The notes beneath the pieces are model-generated. The model was not told the DNA's origin and searched no databases. It saw only the letters and a list, made by a program, of their open reading frames with translations. From positions 15,155 to 79,154 of the forward strand of contig CAYXMH010000013.1 of the NCBI GenBank assembly GCA_964466115.1: a stretch of 64,000 bases of DNA, given 5' to 3'. The DNA comes from Pseudolysobacter sp964466115. GTDB lineage: Bacteria; Pseudomonadota; Gammaproteobacteria; Xanthomonadales; Rhodanobacteraceae. Shown here piece by piece: positions 64,000 through 64,000 of this stretch. The translations under genes and the position numbers were made by a program. Numbering within the stretch: position 1 is the first letter of the stretch; each line of letters begins with the position of its first letter.

Positions 64000-64000
64000 C

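Overview
The window looks like a chromosomal segment of a free-living gammaproteobacterium of the Lysobacterales (Xanthomonadales) type. The basis is gene content and order: a suf operon led by an Rrf2 regulator, amgK-murU, hda - AI-2E permease - phosphatidyltransferase - DUF2066 back to back with purM-purN-DUF3108, and many secreted proteases and beta-propeller proteins. The genus cannot be fixed from the sequence alone. There is no rRNA, tRNA, CRISPR array, integrase or transposase. Most of it is a dense, moderately GC-rich core genome.

Layout. 0-3.6 kb: 3' end of a WGR-domain gene, a SPOR-domain protein, an arsenic unit (arsR-arsC-aquaporin) under a clear operator, and a membrane glycosyltransferase. 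3.6-9.6 kb: a large secreted propeller protein, a CBS-domain protein, a sigma factor overlapping a one-helix membrane protein, and release factor 3. 9.7-14.3 kb: a DUF11-repeat surface protein and a subtilase. 14.9-17.5 kb: a receiver/GGDEF/EAL protein with degenerate enzyme domains. 17.5-19.8 kb: an AT-richer patch of unknown genes with an XRE regulator. 19.8-26.5 kb: dinB, a DUF350/YgiB/YgiC-like operon, and the riboflavin cluster ribD-ribE-ribBA-ribH. 26.5-33.4 kb: a second, very large subtilase, an M20 peptidase, a ComEA-like protein, a SET-domain protein and a HutD-like protein. 33.5-39.9 kb: the suf operon read leftwards (Rrf2 regulator, sufB, sufC, sufD, sufS, sufU, GNAT, Rieske) with promoter and operator visible. 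39.9-49.1 kb: cell-wall recycling (amgK-murU), hda, membrane-lipid synthesis, purine synthesis, serine deaminase and a glutaredoxin-like protein. 49.2-58 kb: two tandem seven-repeat propeller proteins, a YceI - cytochrome b561 - YceI unit, and a giant hybrid sensor kinase. 58-64 kb: an alpha/beta hydrolase, hemE, an unrecognised secreted protein, a repeat-rich kilobase and the C-terminal end of an RHS protein running off the window.

How the genes work together. Several groups are clear units: arsenate reduction followed by arsenite exit through a channel; complete riboflavin synthesis; iron-sulfur cluster assembly under one Fe-S-sensing type regulator; and MurNAc recycling. A second theme is export: two subtilases, a DUF11 protein and three propeller proteins. 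The three propeller proteins, unrelated or only partly related in sequence, end in the same short signature D-x-[IL]-F-x3-F-E. Variants of it occur in the tail of the membrane protein paired with the sigma factor and inside the large subtilase. This shared ending is the best candidate here for something undescribed, possibly a C-terminal sorting or processing tag; that function is inference.

Between genes there are several families of short palindromic repeats, a hairpin-rich leader before the receiver/GGDEF/EAL gene, and a diverged duplicated block before the RHS gene.
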